From Megascapheus bottae (lineage: Eukaryota > Chordata > Mammalia > Rodentia > Geomyidae): 64,000 nucleotides of DNA. Of the stretch, positions 31,577-43,464 are shown piece by piece (position 1 is the stretch's first letter; each line of letters begins with the position of its first letter). A program made the position numbers and the translations under genes. The notes under the pieces are model-generated. The model was given only the letters and a program-made list of their open reading frames with translations. It made no database searches and was not told where the DNA came from. The stretch spans positions 42,126,001 to 42,190,000 of the forward strand of contig JANJXV010000006.1 in the NCBI GenBank assembly GCA_024803745.1. The letters run 5' to 3'.

Positions 31577-33000
31577 AATAATTTGAATTCTTTTTTTTCA
31601 TATATTTTTATTATAATTAATAGAAGGGTTACATGATATTTGCCAGATAGATGGTGCATTAATTCCCATACATTGATACCCTTTCACATGTCATGGTCCC
31701 CATTTCCCTTCCCCCCACCCCCACCCCTCATCTTGTTTTCCCCCTTCCCTATCCAATTTCAAATAACTAAATACAAATATATCCGATATATCAGGTAACA
31801 AAGTGAGATACTGTAACAATATGAGATAACCAAGGGACAGCAAAAGAGATGAGAGATAACATAGTACCTTAAGAACAAGAATCATTCATTATATGGCTTT
31901 TGTTTCTATATCCTAGAGATCCTTTCATTTAACATCCTACTATATGGCCTTTTGTATCAAGGTTTTGCTCTATTGCAAATCTCTGCTATGAGAGCCCAAG
32001 ATTTCTACTGATTATGACAAATGAGGGAAACCATTGAGCCTAAGTTCCTTTGAGTCTGGCTTACTTCACTTAATATTATCTTTTCTATCTTTCCATTTCC
32101 TAACAAATGGGGCGATGTCATTCTTTCTGACAGCAGCATAGAATTCCATTGTGTACAAATACCACATCTTGTTGATCCACTCAACTGAGGGGCATCTGTG
32201 TTGGGTCCATATCTTTGCTATAGTAAATAGTGCTGCAATGAACATTGTTGTGCTAGTGGATTTAGTATGTCATTTTTTCTGGACAATTGGGTAAATGCCA
32301 AGTAGTGGAATTGCTGGGTCATAGGGGAGCTCTAGGTTTAGTCTTTTGAGGAACTTCCATACTGCTTTCCATAGTGGTTGAACGAGTTTGCACTCCCACC
32401 AACAGTGTAGTAGTGATCCCTCCTGGCCACATCCCCTCCAGCATCTGTTGTTATTAGTTTTCTTGATCCTGGCCATTCTAACTGGAGTGAGGTAGAATCT
32501 TAGAGTTGTTTTGATTTGCATTTCTTTTATGACCAGAGATGTTGAGCATTTCTTTATGTGTCTATAGGCCATTTTTGTTTCTTCTTCAGAGAAGACTCTC
32601 TTTAAGTGGTGCTGGCAGAACTGGTTAAGCACATGCAGAAAACTAAAGTTGGATCCTTCTTTGTCACCCTGTACTAGAATTAACTCCAAATGGATCAAAG
32701 ACCTGGAGGTAAAAGCCGACACTGAAAACTTTACAAGAAGGAATAGGAGATACACTAGACCTCCTTGGCACAGGTCGAAACTTTCTTAATAAGGACCAAG
32801 AATCACAACAAATCAGAGAAAGGCTGGATAAGTGAGACTGCATTAAACTTCAGAGCTTTTGTAAGGCAAAGGACATAGCTAGTAAACTAATTAGGAAGCC
32901 TACAGAGTGGGAGAAGATCTTCACCAACCAAACAACGGACAAAGGCCTCATATCTAAAATAATTCAACAGCTCAAAAAATTGAATAATTTGAATTCTTTT
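31577..33000 (-). mobile_element. Young L1 (type B) with 5' inversion and perfect TSD
   Basis: Antisense 3' UTR and ORF2 end fill 31595-32604. At about 32605 the sequence flips: 32605-32982 is ORF2 in sense orientation ('GGTGCTGGCAGAACTGGTTA', 'GGTCGAAACTTTCTTAATAA', 'ATTCAACAGCTCAAAAAATT'). AATAATTTGAATTCTTTT is duplicated exactly at 31577-31594 and 32983-33000. ORF2 residues such as '[20 protein letters not shown]' remain readable on the minus strand. This is the expected product of twin-primed reverse transcription. It is non-functional because truncated and inverted. Confidence 0.96.
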
Positions 33001-33491
33001 AATTTTAGTAGATTGAAGAGAATGGCAATGTGATTGGAGAATTGTTTGGGCAGGAGATTCGGCAAATGTGAACTCTGGCACACATCTACTCAGTGTCGCA
33101 CTGGGAGTGGAGCTGGCTACAGCTCTGCTGGACCCAAAGGCTGGTTCTGTGTCTCAAATCTGGCCAGAGTAACTGCATAGTTGCTATGTAGTTGTAGCCA
33201 AAGATGAATTTGAGTGCTGTGTTTGTGGAGTACCATGAATTTGAAAATCTATGGAAAGTCAAGGTAGTCTACAGGACAGTTACTAATGAGCTGTCGTAGA
33301 GTGATAAGAAAATGAGTAGCTAGAAAAGTGACCCTGAGTGGGTGCAATACCTGGTCTCTGACACAGTAAAACCAGACCCTGAGGCTAGGAGAGAGAGAAC
33401 TTAAGAGCAAGGCTGGACATGCTCATGAGACTTTTGCTGTAGAAACTGTCTGGATTGTCCTAACACTGGGGCAGAAATAACTCAGTTTCTT
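33001..33491. other. Unique DNA, no gene recognised
   Basis: Nothing recognised. Confidence 0.4.
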
Positions 33492-35082
33492 CCCACCCTG
33501 ATCTTTTTTTCATATATTTTTTATTGTAATTAATAGGAGGGTTACATAATATTCTCCAGATAGAAAGTGCATTAATTCACATACATTGATACCCTTTCTC
33601 ATGTCTTGGTCCCCATTTCCCTCCTCCCACCCCCACCCCTCATCTTGTTTTCCACCCTTCCCTATCCAATTTCAAATAACCAAATACAAATATATCCAAT
33701 ATATCAGATAACAAAGTGAGATACTGTAACAATATGAGATAACCAAGGGAAAGCGAGAGAGGTGAGAGATAACATAGTACAGTAAGGACAACAATTACTC
33801 ATTATATGGCTTTTGTTTCTATATCCTAGAGGTCCTTTCATTTAGGTAATACTGTATGGCCTTATGTATGTAGGTTTTGCTCTATTGCAAATCTCTGCTA
33901 GGAGAGCCCAAGGTTTCTACTGATTATGACAAATGAGGGAAACCATTGAGCCTAAGTTCCTTTGAGTCTGGCTTACTTCACTTAATATTATCTTTTCTAT
34001 CTTTCCATTTCCTAACAAATGGGGCGATGTTATTCTTTCTGACAGCAGCATAGAATTCCATTGTGTACAAATTCCACATCTTGTTGATCCACTCATCAAC
34101 TGAGGGGCATCTGTGTTGGTTCCATATCTTTGCTATAGTAAATAGTGCTGCAATGAACATCGTTTTGCTAGTGGATTTAGTATGCCCTAGATTCTGGATG
34201 GTTGGGTAAATGCCAAGTAGTGGAATTGCTGGGTCATAGGGGAGCTCTAGGTTTAGTCTTTTGAGGAACTGCCAGACTGCTTTCCATAGTGGTTGAACGA
34301 GTTTGCACTCCCACCAACAGTGTAGTAGTGATCCCTCCTGGCCACATCCCCTCCAGCATCTGTTATTATTCGTTTTCCTGATCCTGGCCATTCTAACTGG
34401 AGTGAGGTGAAATCTTAGAGTTGTTTTGATTTGCATTTCTTTTATAACCAGAGATGTTGAGCATTTCTTCATGTGTCTATAGGCCATTTTTGTTTCTTCT
34501 TCAGAGAAGACTCTCTTTTAAGTCTTTGGCCCATCTTTTAATGGGATGGTTGTTTCTTTGGAGATTAGTTTTGGATTGGTTCAATTTTTTGAGCTGTTGA
34601 TATAATTTAGATATGAGACCTTTGTCCATTGCATGGTTGGTGAAGATCTTCTCCCATTCTGTAGGCTTCCTAATTAATTTACTAGCTATGTCCTTTGCCA
34701 TACAAAAGCTCTGCAGTTTAATGCAGTCCCACTTATCCAGCCTTTCTCTGATTTGTTGTGATTCTTGATCCTTATTAAGAAAGTTTCGACCAGTGCCAAG
34801 GAGGCCTCGTGTATCTCCTATTTCAATGTGTCGGCTTTTACCTCCAGGTCTTTGATCCATTTGGAGTTAATCCTAGTGCAGGATGACAAAGAAGGATCCA
34901 ACTTTAGTTTTCTGCATGTGCTTAACCAGTTCTGCCAGCACCACTTGTTGAAGAGGCTGTCTTTCTTCCATTCTATTTTTTTGGCTCCCTTGCCATAGGT
35001 CTGTGGTTTAATATCTGGGTCCTCAGTTCTATTCCATTGGTCTTCAGGCCTGTTCTTGTGCCAGCCCACCCTGATCTTTTTT
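33492..35082 (-). mobile_element. Young L1 (type B), 1.55 kb, perfect TSD
   Basis: A 5'-truncated antisense copy over 33510-35064: 3' UTR, then the ORF2 carboxy-terminal third. ORF2 is readable in three overlapping frames: 34818-35069 ('[20 protein letters not shown]'), 34501-34860 ('[20 protein letters not shown]') and 33978-34487 ('[20 protein letters not shown]'), with the last residues shifted into 33917-34099. So it has at least three frameshifts. CCCACCCTGATCTTTTTT is exact at 33492-33509 and 35065-35082. Confidence 0.97.
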
Positions 35083-35161
35083 ATTTGTAAATATATCCTG
35101 CCTTTCTTGACCAGACAGACTTCTCCTTCTAGTTAATTAAGTGGCATGATTACACTACGCT

Positions 35162-35396
35162 GATGCTACTGCTGCTGCTGTCTCCCCTCCTCCTCCTCCT
35201 CCTCCTCCTCCTCCTCCTCCTCCTCCTCCTCCTCTTTCTGGACCTCCTCCTCCTCCTCTTCTTTCTTGACCTCCTCCTCCTCCTCCTCCTCCTTCTTCTC
35301 CTCCTCCTCCTCCTCCTTCTCCTCTTTTGCTCTCTTCTTTCTACTTCTTCCTTACTCCTCCTTCTCCTCCTCCTTTTCTCTTCTTCTTTGCTTCTT
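35162..35396. repeat. (CTC)n/(CTT)n triplet tract
   Basis: About 235 bases are pyrimidine-rich, mostly CTC with short 'TTTCTGGACC' and 'TTCTTGACC' interruptions that break mirror symmetry. A Leu/Ser/Phe frame across it is an artefact. Confidence 0.95.
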
Positions 35397-35746
35397 ATGT
35401 ATCTTGGATTAGCTTGAATTTGTAATTCTCCTACTTCAAACTCGTGACTTCACAAGTGTGTACCCCTACAATTGGCTTACAGAACACAAATTTGTGTTCA
35501 CAGCAAAGCTGTGACATTGAAGAATAGCTCATTTTACTAGAGATTCTTTTGTACTTGTGTCTTTTAAGCATATCTCATTGCTATGAAGTCTTTCAGTAGG
35601 AATCTACCCTGGGCAGATGGGCAACTAGTGTGGAAATACCCCAAACTGGCTTCAATTTGTTTCCCTTAAGAGGTTCCAGTCTGTGGAGTTGAAATTTATC
35701 ATATAGCATTTACTTTTTTAAACAGAGGATGGCAGGGTTTTGTTTT

Positions 35747-35778
35747 TAAATTGTGTGTGTGTGTGAGTATGTGTGTGC
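35747..35778. repeat. Short (GT)n array
   Basis: GTGTGTGTGTGTGAGTATGT followed by GTGTGCGC. Confidence 0.85.
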
Positions 35779-38502
35779 GCCAACTAACCACTGTATAGCT
35801 GGTCAGGGAAACTTTAGGGCAGTTCAAAGGCCCCGAGGAGAAATGTGGTCACCGATCAATAAAACCTCAGGTCTGCTGTAAATATGTTTCGTTTCTTTTT
35901 CCTTTCTTCTTAAGTCTATGTTTGTATGTGGCAGCTGTCTATTTTCTCACAAAAAAGCTCAGTGGACTAACTATTCTCACTAATTGCTAATGGGCCAAAT
36001 TGCTGGTGCTCACAAGGAGAGATTCTGATGACAGATAATTAAGTATCTAACTAGTTGAAAATATCAAGAGAGAAATATGACATGTCAGCTCACCAGATCC
36101 ATTTCTTTTTTAACCGTATACACTGAGCTTGTTTTTCTCTCTCATTCCTGCACATGACAAAAATTCAGAAAAAATTTAAAGGAAATTTCTCTTGGCTTCA
36201 GATTTTCTTTGCCCTAGACTTCATTCTTAAATGAAGAGGGCACACAGAAGGTGTGGGGGCAGCTACCACTGCATACTTCCTGGGGCTCTCTCTGGCCTGT
36301 CTGCCACCATCTGCCAAGCCATATCGCTGTAGAGGCAGTTCTGAACCCACTAACAATGCCAAGGCACTCCCTTTAACAATACATATAACACTCAAAATCT
36401 CAAAAATAAGTAAAATGACTTGATGGGGTAGGGGTGGAGCTACAGGCGTTTTAGACTGAAAGGGAATCCTTCTGTGGTTTCTTTTTTTAAGTAAAATATT
36501 GAATCCTTTTTGGAAGCAAATTATCACATCCCGATTTATCTTGTGTAAATCTGGAGTGCCACATGGAGACCTGACTTTATCTGGAACACACACATTCACT
36601 GAGCTAGTTCAAAGTCAGCACCTCCCTTCCCCAGCTCCAAAGGAAATGCCATGGAAGCCAGAGGCCCTGTGTCTTCACAAACACTGATATCCATGAGCGC
36701 ATAGTAGGTCTTCCTTAATCATCAGTCAAATCAATGAGGTAGAGGTAGAGGCAAATGAAACTTGACTGAGAATTCCTGATTAATGCTAGTGTTGAAAAGA
36801 GGCCTCTTTGGGTTAAAACTGGAAAGGATTTGGTTTGAGGTCTTCCCATAAGAGCCAAGTACTTGTTTTACTCTTTTTTACATGGAAGCAGTCACAAACA
36901 GTGTTAGCACAGAAAAATCATTTGTGTTGGCTACCTGGGGATGTTTGTTCATGTGTTCTGGTTGATTTCCTTTCTTTGTGTCAGGACATGGCTGTGAATT
37001 TGTGCATAGGTCATTGGCCATTTATATTCTGAGCACTTTGTCTTTCATGCCAGGACCTGCCATCTGAAAGCTTCAGTGTATCTGAGATGGGATTGGCAGC
37101 AGGGCATGGTGAAGCTCATTAAATGAGAACAGAATCCTGTAAGATCTTTTATTTCTCATAAAGCAGGGATGTGGGCCTCTTAACTTGACTCTTCTTATGT
37201 TCAGGTTACACTCAGGGCAAACCAGAGCCACGTGTTTGAATGGCACCCTCTGAGCTCCCATTTCCATACTCCAGCTGAGCTGCCACGTGGTGGACAGGAT
37301 TTCAACTGGGGAGCAGATTTCACTTAATCCACAGGGCATCTGAGTTACACGAGCCCAAAATAAGAACCAGCCATGACTACAGTGCCTTTGCCCTGCTCTT
37401 GGGCAATGCACGCAAAGGTGTCTTTGATTTCAATATGAAATTTGGCAGAGAGCCTTTTCCCAAAGCAATTTAATTGCATTGGTTTCTGGTTAAAACTTCT
37501 CTCTTGCCCCACTTCACTCTTGCCCCACATGTTCAAACACACACAAAACTCCCATTAGAAAGAATAGCATGGCTATATTAAAAATTAAATTTAAATGAAA
37601 GGTTATAGCTTCTGTAACTTTCAAGTTTCCCATTCTTTTTGTAAATGTTCACCAGTTTTCTTGCCTTGGACAGCTCGATGTTAAATAGGTAATAATTATC
37701 CAATAGTCAAGAATGCTTCCAAATCTATTGTGCAAATAATCTGGCTTTTAAATGTATTAATGAGTAAATATTTAACTAAGGAACCAAGGAAGCTGTAGTT
37801 AGCCAATGCCAGGAGAGACATAGCACATTTAAAACAATGTCTAAATGAGGGTTTGTTCCATAAACTATAATCATTCATGGCTCACAAAAGACTGTTCCTT
37901 TTATGCCTGAAAATGTTTCTTATGAAGCCTCCTTTCTTGACCAGAGGCAGATGTGATTGATACATTCTGTTGTTGCTTCATAGGCCAGGACCTTCAGAGG
38001 GACTACTTTGTATTCTCCAGGATCAATGTTTAGTAAATATATGATGAGTGAGACTCAATTTGGGGTCTTAAGTAGAGTTAATGCTATTTACAATACAGTA
38101 GCCATCTATGGGAGGTAGAATCCCGTCTCACTTCTTTAAGCTAGGCCTGATGGCCTTCAAATGGTCTCATCTGTAAAAGGAGAGAAAGATCTAGATGATC
38201 TTCAAGATTCTCATCGTTCTAATTAACTTAAGGTATAATTTTGTGGGTAGGTTGAGTTGCCTTGGGGCCAGTAGGAAATTTCTGCACAGTTTATATCTTT
38301 CCATAGCCCAAAGCTTCTAAACCTATGTGGAAATCACTGCAGGCATTTGCATAGCTTAGATAACTTGAGCTAGGTCTGTCCAAGTTCAGATACATAGGAT
38401 GTGCACTGTACAGCTCCAGGGGCACCACTCACAGCAACTATGAGAGTGAATGGAAGCCCCACTCCAAGTTCTGCAATGTTGCCACCGTGCTTTGAAAACG
38501 GA

Positions 38503-38512
38503 GTGTGTGTGT

Positions 38513-38550
<38 letters not shown>
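38503..38550. repeat. (GT)n microsatellite
   Basis: GT dinucleotides with one CT step near 38517. Cys/Val or His/Thr frames through it are artefacts. Confidence 0.95.
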
Positions 38551-38552
<2 letters not shown>

Positions 38553-39534
38553 TCTACTAGTGAACAGATTCATGTTGCTGGATTTTATTTTAAAGCTTCT
38601 GTGATTGGTGGAACTTTGCCAACTTCTTCCTTCAGACTCTTTTTCTGAGAAGACTCTTTCTCTGATCCTCTTTCAAAGCTTTAATTAGAATGAAATTAAC
38701 ATGTAGCTTAAAAGGTATCATTCTTACTCAGATGGGCTCTGATTTGAAAATGAAAGAGAAAGAGAAAAAATCCAGAATTGAAGCACTGACATAGAAGAGT
38801 ATCTGGAAGTAGAGATTTGGGAGGTGACTCTGTCAGGAGGGCAGAGCCCTGTGACCTTGTGAATGTGATTAATGTCCTCCCTCACCTCTTTCTCCATGTG
38901 GGAACACAGAAAGAAGGCAGACATCCAGGAACCAGTAAGTGGGCACTCATTTAGTGGACTTACCAAGCTCTTTAAATGTCAGGAATAAATCCTTGTTGTT
39001 TATAAGACATCAGTCCATGGTACTTTTGCTAAAGAAGCTAAGATAGTCGCCAAGTTGCTTTCCTGACGCAACTCTGACACTATGTTTATTGGGAAGAGAG
39101 TCATCAGAACATGTTTTGAGTGGTCTGGGAATGGATAGTCTCTGTATTTTGGATATAAAAGTCTATCGATAGTTGACTTTTATACTCTGTACATTCCTAG
39201 CAGAAAGAGCAATACACGGGGGTGAATTGAATGGAAATAGCACAATGAAATCCTTTTGTATAATTAAAATATTCTAACAATTATTTTTAAAAGAACCTTT
39301 TAAAAAAAGGAAGCAGTCAATAGATTACCATTTCCTGTGAAGTAATTTGGCTAATGGGACTTCTCCAGTTGCATTACAGAGATAGTTTGATCTAGAACTT
39401 GGGTAAATCTTGTCCCTAAACTGGCCTCAGGCATGGTGGCCTGGAGATGGCAACGTGTGGAATAATTGACTATTTCTACATTTGAGAATGACACGGACCA
39501 CACAGGTTGCTTAATACTATTAGGGAAAAACTGG

Positions 39535-39656
39535 GAGTGGGTGAGGGAAGGGGTGACACTGCAAAAAGAAATGTACTCTTTACTTACTTAAGAAACTGTA
39601 GTCCCTCTGTACATGACCTTTATAATAACAATAAAAAGTTAAAAATTACTGCTCAA
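39535..39656 (+). mobile_element. Sense L1 3' UTR end (type A-like)
   Basis: 'GGGTGAGGGAAGGGGTGACA', 'AGAAATGTACTCTTTACTTA', 'CTTTATAATAACAATAAAAA'. Same terminus as 12905-13020. Confidence 0.78.
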
Positions 39657-39667
39657 AAATAATAGTA

Positions 39668-40172
39668 GGGAGCCTGGCCCAGCGGCTCATGCCTGTAACC
39701 CTAGCTACTCAGGAGGCTGAGATCTGAGGATCCCAGTTCAAAGCCAGCCCAGGCACTAAAGAACATGAGACTCTTTCTTTCTTTTCTTTTCTTTCTTTCT
39801 TTCTTTTTTTTTTTTTTTGTGGGTCATGGGGCTTGAACTCAGCCTGGGCTTTCTCCCTGAGCTTTTCAGCTCAAGGTTACCACCCTACCATTGAACCCAG
39901 CCCCATCTCCCATTTTCTAGAGGTTAATTGGAGATAAGAGTCTCAGGCTTTTTGTGCCCTGGCTGGCTTTGAACTGCAATCCTCAGTTCTCAGCATCCTG
40001 AGTAGCTAGGATTACAGGCGTGAGCCACTGTGCCTGGCTACAAGAGACTCTTAATTCCAATTAACCACTAGAAAACTAGAAGTGGTGCTCTGATTCAGGG
40101 GTAGGGCAGTAGCCTTGAGCTGAAGAGCTCAGGGACAACACCCAGGCCCAGAGTTCAAGCCCCATGTCCAAC
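39668..40172 (+). mobile_element. B1-ID SINE split by an inverted B1-ID SINE
   Basis: The outer plus-strand copy has its B1 head and linker at 39668-39775 ('CAGCGGCTCATGCCTGTAAC', ending at GAGACTCTT) and resumes at 40041 ('GAGACTCTTAATTCCAATTA', 'GTGGTGCTCTGATTCAGGGG', 'CCAGAGTTCAAGCCCC'). CA(T/A)GAGACTCTT is duplicated at 39764-39775 and 40041-40052. Confidence 0.93.
39776..40040 (-). mobile_element. Inner B1-ID SINE (nested, inverted)
   Basis: It starts with a long CTTT/T tail (antisense A-tail, 39771-39819), then 'CATGGGGCTTGAACTCAGCC', linker 'GAGATAAGAGTCTCAGGC' and B1 head ending 'GAGCCACTGTGCCTGGCT'. Full length. Confidence 0.93.
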
Positions 40173-40192
40173 AAAAAAAATAGTAGGAAGTG

Positions 40193-40403
40193 GTTGTTCG
40201 TGGCTCACAACTTGTAATCCTAGCTACTTAGGAGGGTGAGATCTGGCAATCATGGTTTGACGAAGCCAGCCAAATTGACTTATCTTCAGTTAGCTACCAA
40301 AATGTTGGTAGTGGTGCAGTAGCTCAATTGTCAGAACAATAGCCTTGAGTCAAAAAAGCTCACGGACAATACCCTGGCCTTGAGTTCAAGCCCAAGGAGT
40401 TGG

Positions 40404-40462
<59 letters not shown>

Positions 40463-40475
40463 CGTGCGCGCATGG
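40193..40475 (+). mobile_element. B1-ID SINE followed by a (CA)n tail
   Basis: B1 head ('CAACTTGTAATCCTAGCTAC'), linker ('GACTTATCTTCAGTTAGCTA'), ID-like unit ('GTGGTGCAGTAGCTCAATTG', 'GCCTTGAGTTCAAGCCC'). A CA array follows at about 40408-40460, then 'TGCGTGCGCGCATGG'. The microsatellite probably arose in the SINE tail. Confidence 0.92.
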
Positions 40476-41084
40476 TAGGAGCTGAGTGTTTTTCAACTAA
40501 TTGGTAAAAACTAGCTTTTCTTGAAGTCTAATTAATATTTAAAGCCCCAGAATCTGGGCTCTGAGATGCTCTCTCTAACCTCATGGAGTTCTCACCACCT
40601 GCTACTGAGCTGTGTTGCTCTCTGCCAAGTGGATTCTCTTTGCTAGCAGCCCTTTCAGCTGTGGGCACTCAGCTCCAGCATGCAGTGTGCAGGAAGCAGT
40701 TACCCGTCCATGCTTTTCCAGGCTGTTCAGCTCTAATGATGAGATCATTCAGCCTTGAAAGTTAGATTTTAGCACAAAACCAAAACAAAGAAAGTTAGAC
40801 CCAGCCCTTACATTAAGCTTATAAGAAATGATCAGCTCTGTGTTTTATGTTATCCTAGTAGTATTTTAGTGAAAACATGTAGACTGCAATCTTTTCAGTA
40901 ACAGAATTCATCCCACTTAGTTGTCTTTTATTTTTATGTTGCTCCGTAATATGTTTATATTGGTCTTCTTTGTCTTATTTTCTTCCTTTTGATGGTCTTC
41001 TTTCCCTGTATTTCCCATTATTCTGCTTCGTTGTGTTGCTGATGTGTTATTTGAAGATAGATAATTATTAGCTTGCTTAAAGTG
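40476..41084. other. Unique DNA
   Basis: Nothing recognised. The T-rich part from 40920 may be decayed 3' UTR of the next L1. Confidence 0.4.
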
Positions 41085-41510
41085 ATGGTCTTCAGTTCCA
41101 TCTATTTTCCTGCAAGTGACATAATTTCATTCTTTTTTTTTTACTAATAACACTCCATTACAAACATGATCATACTTAAAAAAAAATAATCCCAGCCATT
41201 GATTGTTGGATTCATTGACTGGTTATTGTAATAAAACTATTATAAATATGGGTTGCAGGTGACTCTCATATGCAGAGTTATATTCCTTTAGATATATGCC
41301 CAGCATCGTATGATAGTTCTACTTTTAGTTTATTGAAGAACCTCCATACTGATTTCCATAGAGACTGCATTAATTGACTTTCCCACTAACAGCATGTTAG
41401 ACTTCTTTTTCTCCCACATTCCCAGTGGCATTTGTTGTTTGTTTTCTTAATGATAACCATTCTGACTGGAATGAGATGGAATTTTATCGTCATTTTGATT
41501 TATAAGCTTT
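41085..41510 (-). mobile_element. Old L1 3' region
   Basis: Antisense matches to older L1 ORF2/3' sequence: 'TCTTCAGTTCCATCTATTTT', 'AAGAACCTCCATACTGATTT', 'CATTCTGACTGGAATGAGAT'. More diverged than types A and B. Confidence 0.85.
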
Positions 41511-41725
41511 GGATAGTTTTGTGGCTATAACAGGCCTGGTATCTTATAAATAGCCCGAAGGTTTTCTTAGCTTTCCACAAAATTTCTTTCCTGGCTTTAA
41601 TGAAACTGCAGGTTTTACCTGATGGTTACTTCCTACCCTCTTTGATAGAGACTTCTCCCTTAAACAACTTCTACCCAGCTCCTGGCCCTGAGCTTAGCAC
41701 AAGGAAGGAAGCTATCATATCCTGG

Positions 41726-41937
41726 TCACCTCTTTTTATTTTTTTTGCCAGTCCTGAGGCTTGAACTCAAGGCCTGGGCACTTTCCTTAGGCTTTCTCGA
41801 GGCTAGTGCTCCTCCACTTGAGCCACAGCACCACTTGCAGCTTTTTCTGTATATGTGGTTCAGAAGAATCAAATTGAGGGCTTCATGCATGTTAGGCAGG
41901 CACTCTACCATTAGGCCACACTCCCAGCCTCACCTCT
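41726..41937 (-). mobile_element. ID-ID dimeric SINE
   Basis: Antisense: 'GCCAGTCCTGAGGCTTGAAC', 'CTCCACTTGAGCCACAGCAC', head 'CATGCATGTTAGGCAGGCAC', 'TACCATTAGGCCACACTCCC'. A short TCACCTCT duplication flanks it (41726-41733, 41930-41937). Confidence 0.93.
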
Positions 41938-42087
41938 GTCTTTCTAATGGCACAAGTTCCTCTCCCTTTGTTTTTCCTCCTTAGGAATAAATTTTTCCTT
42001 GCAGGCTTTCTTTGGCCCTCTTCTTTTGTAGTTTCTTTGAAAGTGATCTGCTATTCTACTTTGTCTGGGTTAGAGTGGTTTCAGCTC

Positions 42088-42237
42088 AGACTCTCCCACC
42101 CCCTTTTTTTTGTCTATTATGGGACTTGAACTCTGGGCCTGGGCACTGTCCCTGAGCTTGTCAGCTCAAGGCTACCACCCTACCCCTTGAGCCATAGCAC
42201 CACAGTTTTCTGGTGATTAATTGGTTGTAAGATAATA
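42088..42237 (-). mobile_element. B1-ID SINE, B1 half missing
   Basis: 'TATGGGACTTGAACTCTGGG', 'CTACCCCTTGAGCCATAGCA', then the linker start 'GGTGATTAATTGG'. The B1 head is absent, so it is 5'-truncated. Confidence 0.88.
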
Positions 42238-42888
42238 ATGAAAGAAGAATGAGTCCCACATCCTTATCTCCACTGCTCTGGCTCTGGACTTGACCTCTGT
42301 TGAAGAATTCTCCAGTTAACAAGAGAATACAAAAAAGAAAAAGTTCACACAGAAAACCAAAGTCACGTGCAAGATGAAATAGATGAACTGAAATGACAAA
42401 CCAAATAAGTATAGCTTAGCACATGTTGGCTCTCAGTAAATTTTCCTTGAATCATGAACAAATGTTGGAACAGGATAGAGAGAGAGCAGAGGCAATGTCT
42501 GTGCTGATGATTAATGATGGACTAGAAACAAGATTCCTTAGAGAAATTAAGTTCTCCTAGGCCATTTTAAGTCCAAAGCTTTGGTTCCTGTGGGACTTAA
42601 TTCATTATGGTTCCTATCCTTGGATTTCCAGAGACATTACCCCTTGTTGCTGTGCATCGTATCCTCACAGAGATTTTCCTTATTGAACTAGCTTGAATGG
42701 GTTTCGGTTTCTCATGAGACAAGGAACTGGAACTAGATTGGAACACTACTAGGATATGAGCTGGAAGGCATAGATTCTAGTTCTTGTTCTGTTGCTATTG
42801 TTTAGCATCACGAAACCTCAAGTGTGTGATGAGTGTCTGGTGGGTTTTTTTTAGGAGGGAGGGATGTGGTGGAACAATATTTGCCTTC
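42238..42888. other. Unique DNA
   Basis: Nothing recognised. Confidence 0.4.
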
Positions 42889-43464
42889 TAGGTATTTATG
42901 GTCTGTTAAAGGTATAGACAATTCATATGCAAACAAAAGAGAAGTGATGTCTACCAGAGGCGCTTGAAAGAAAGTGAGGGTGAGAAAGAGTGGCTTCAAG
43001 CCAATGATCAGTTCACTGAGCCAAGACCTAAGTGATTGGGTATATGCGAAACGCCATGCAAATATCTGAGGAGAACAAAAGGAAGTACTGTTCAGAGCCA
43101 GAGAGAGGACTGAAACAGGTCTGTTTAAGGAATGAAGATAGCACTGTGGCTGAATTATTGTGAAAAAGGAAATGTTGGGGGAGTGAGGTGCAGAGATTGG
43201 TGGGGTCAGAGATAAGAATCATGATAGCATGGTAAAGAATTCAGGTTACATTTTGAGCTTTAATGGGTTTGAATTGGAGTGTGAGGTGATATGTTTATAC
43301 TTGAGAGAAATCACTCTCAAGATTACATGGGTGATGAATTGGAAGGAATGAAAGCGCAAAGACAGAATTATTGAAATAAAAGAGTGAGAAGATGACTACA
43401 GGGTAGGTTCTAGTTGTAGTAGTAAAGATTATAGAAAAGGGTTGCATTTATAATGGGTTTGGTT

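Larger units (their letters stand above)
35397..39520. other. Mostly unique DNA, about 4.1 kb
   Basis: The longest low-repeat stretch of the window. No exon recognised, although frames of 112-133 codons exist on the minus strand (36198-36599, 37073-37411). A short MIR/L2-like tail may lie near 38015-38055 ('AATGTTTAGTAAATATATGA'). A GT array is listed separately. Confidence 0.5.

Noticed and set aside
32270..32755. 161-codon frame with a reverse-transcriptase-element look
   Set aside because: A real ORF2 fragment, but it spans an L1 inversion point, so the first residues are antisense sequence. Annotated as part of the L1, not as a gene.
35163..35417. Poly-leucine frame resembling a signal or membrane segment
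   Set aside because: Translation of a CTC array with no flanking coding support.
36198..36599. 133-codon minus-strand frame
   Set aside because: No recognisable domain or splice context, and the length is within chance for a 64-kb window.
37073..37411. 112-codon minus-strand frame with several cysteines
   Set aside because: The Cys spacing does not fit a zinc finger or other known fold. Likely chance.
38401..38604. Cys/Val repeat frame
   Set aside because: Translation of a GT microsatellite.
40406..40470. Regularly spaced repeat units that might suggest a CRISPR array
   Set aside because: Plain CA dinucleotide array. No spacers, and the host is a mammal.
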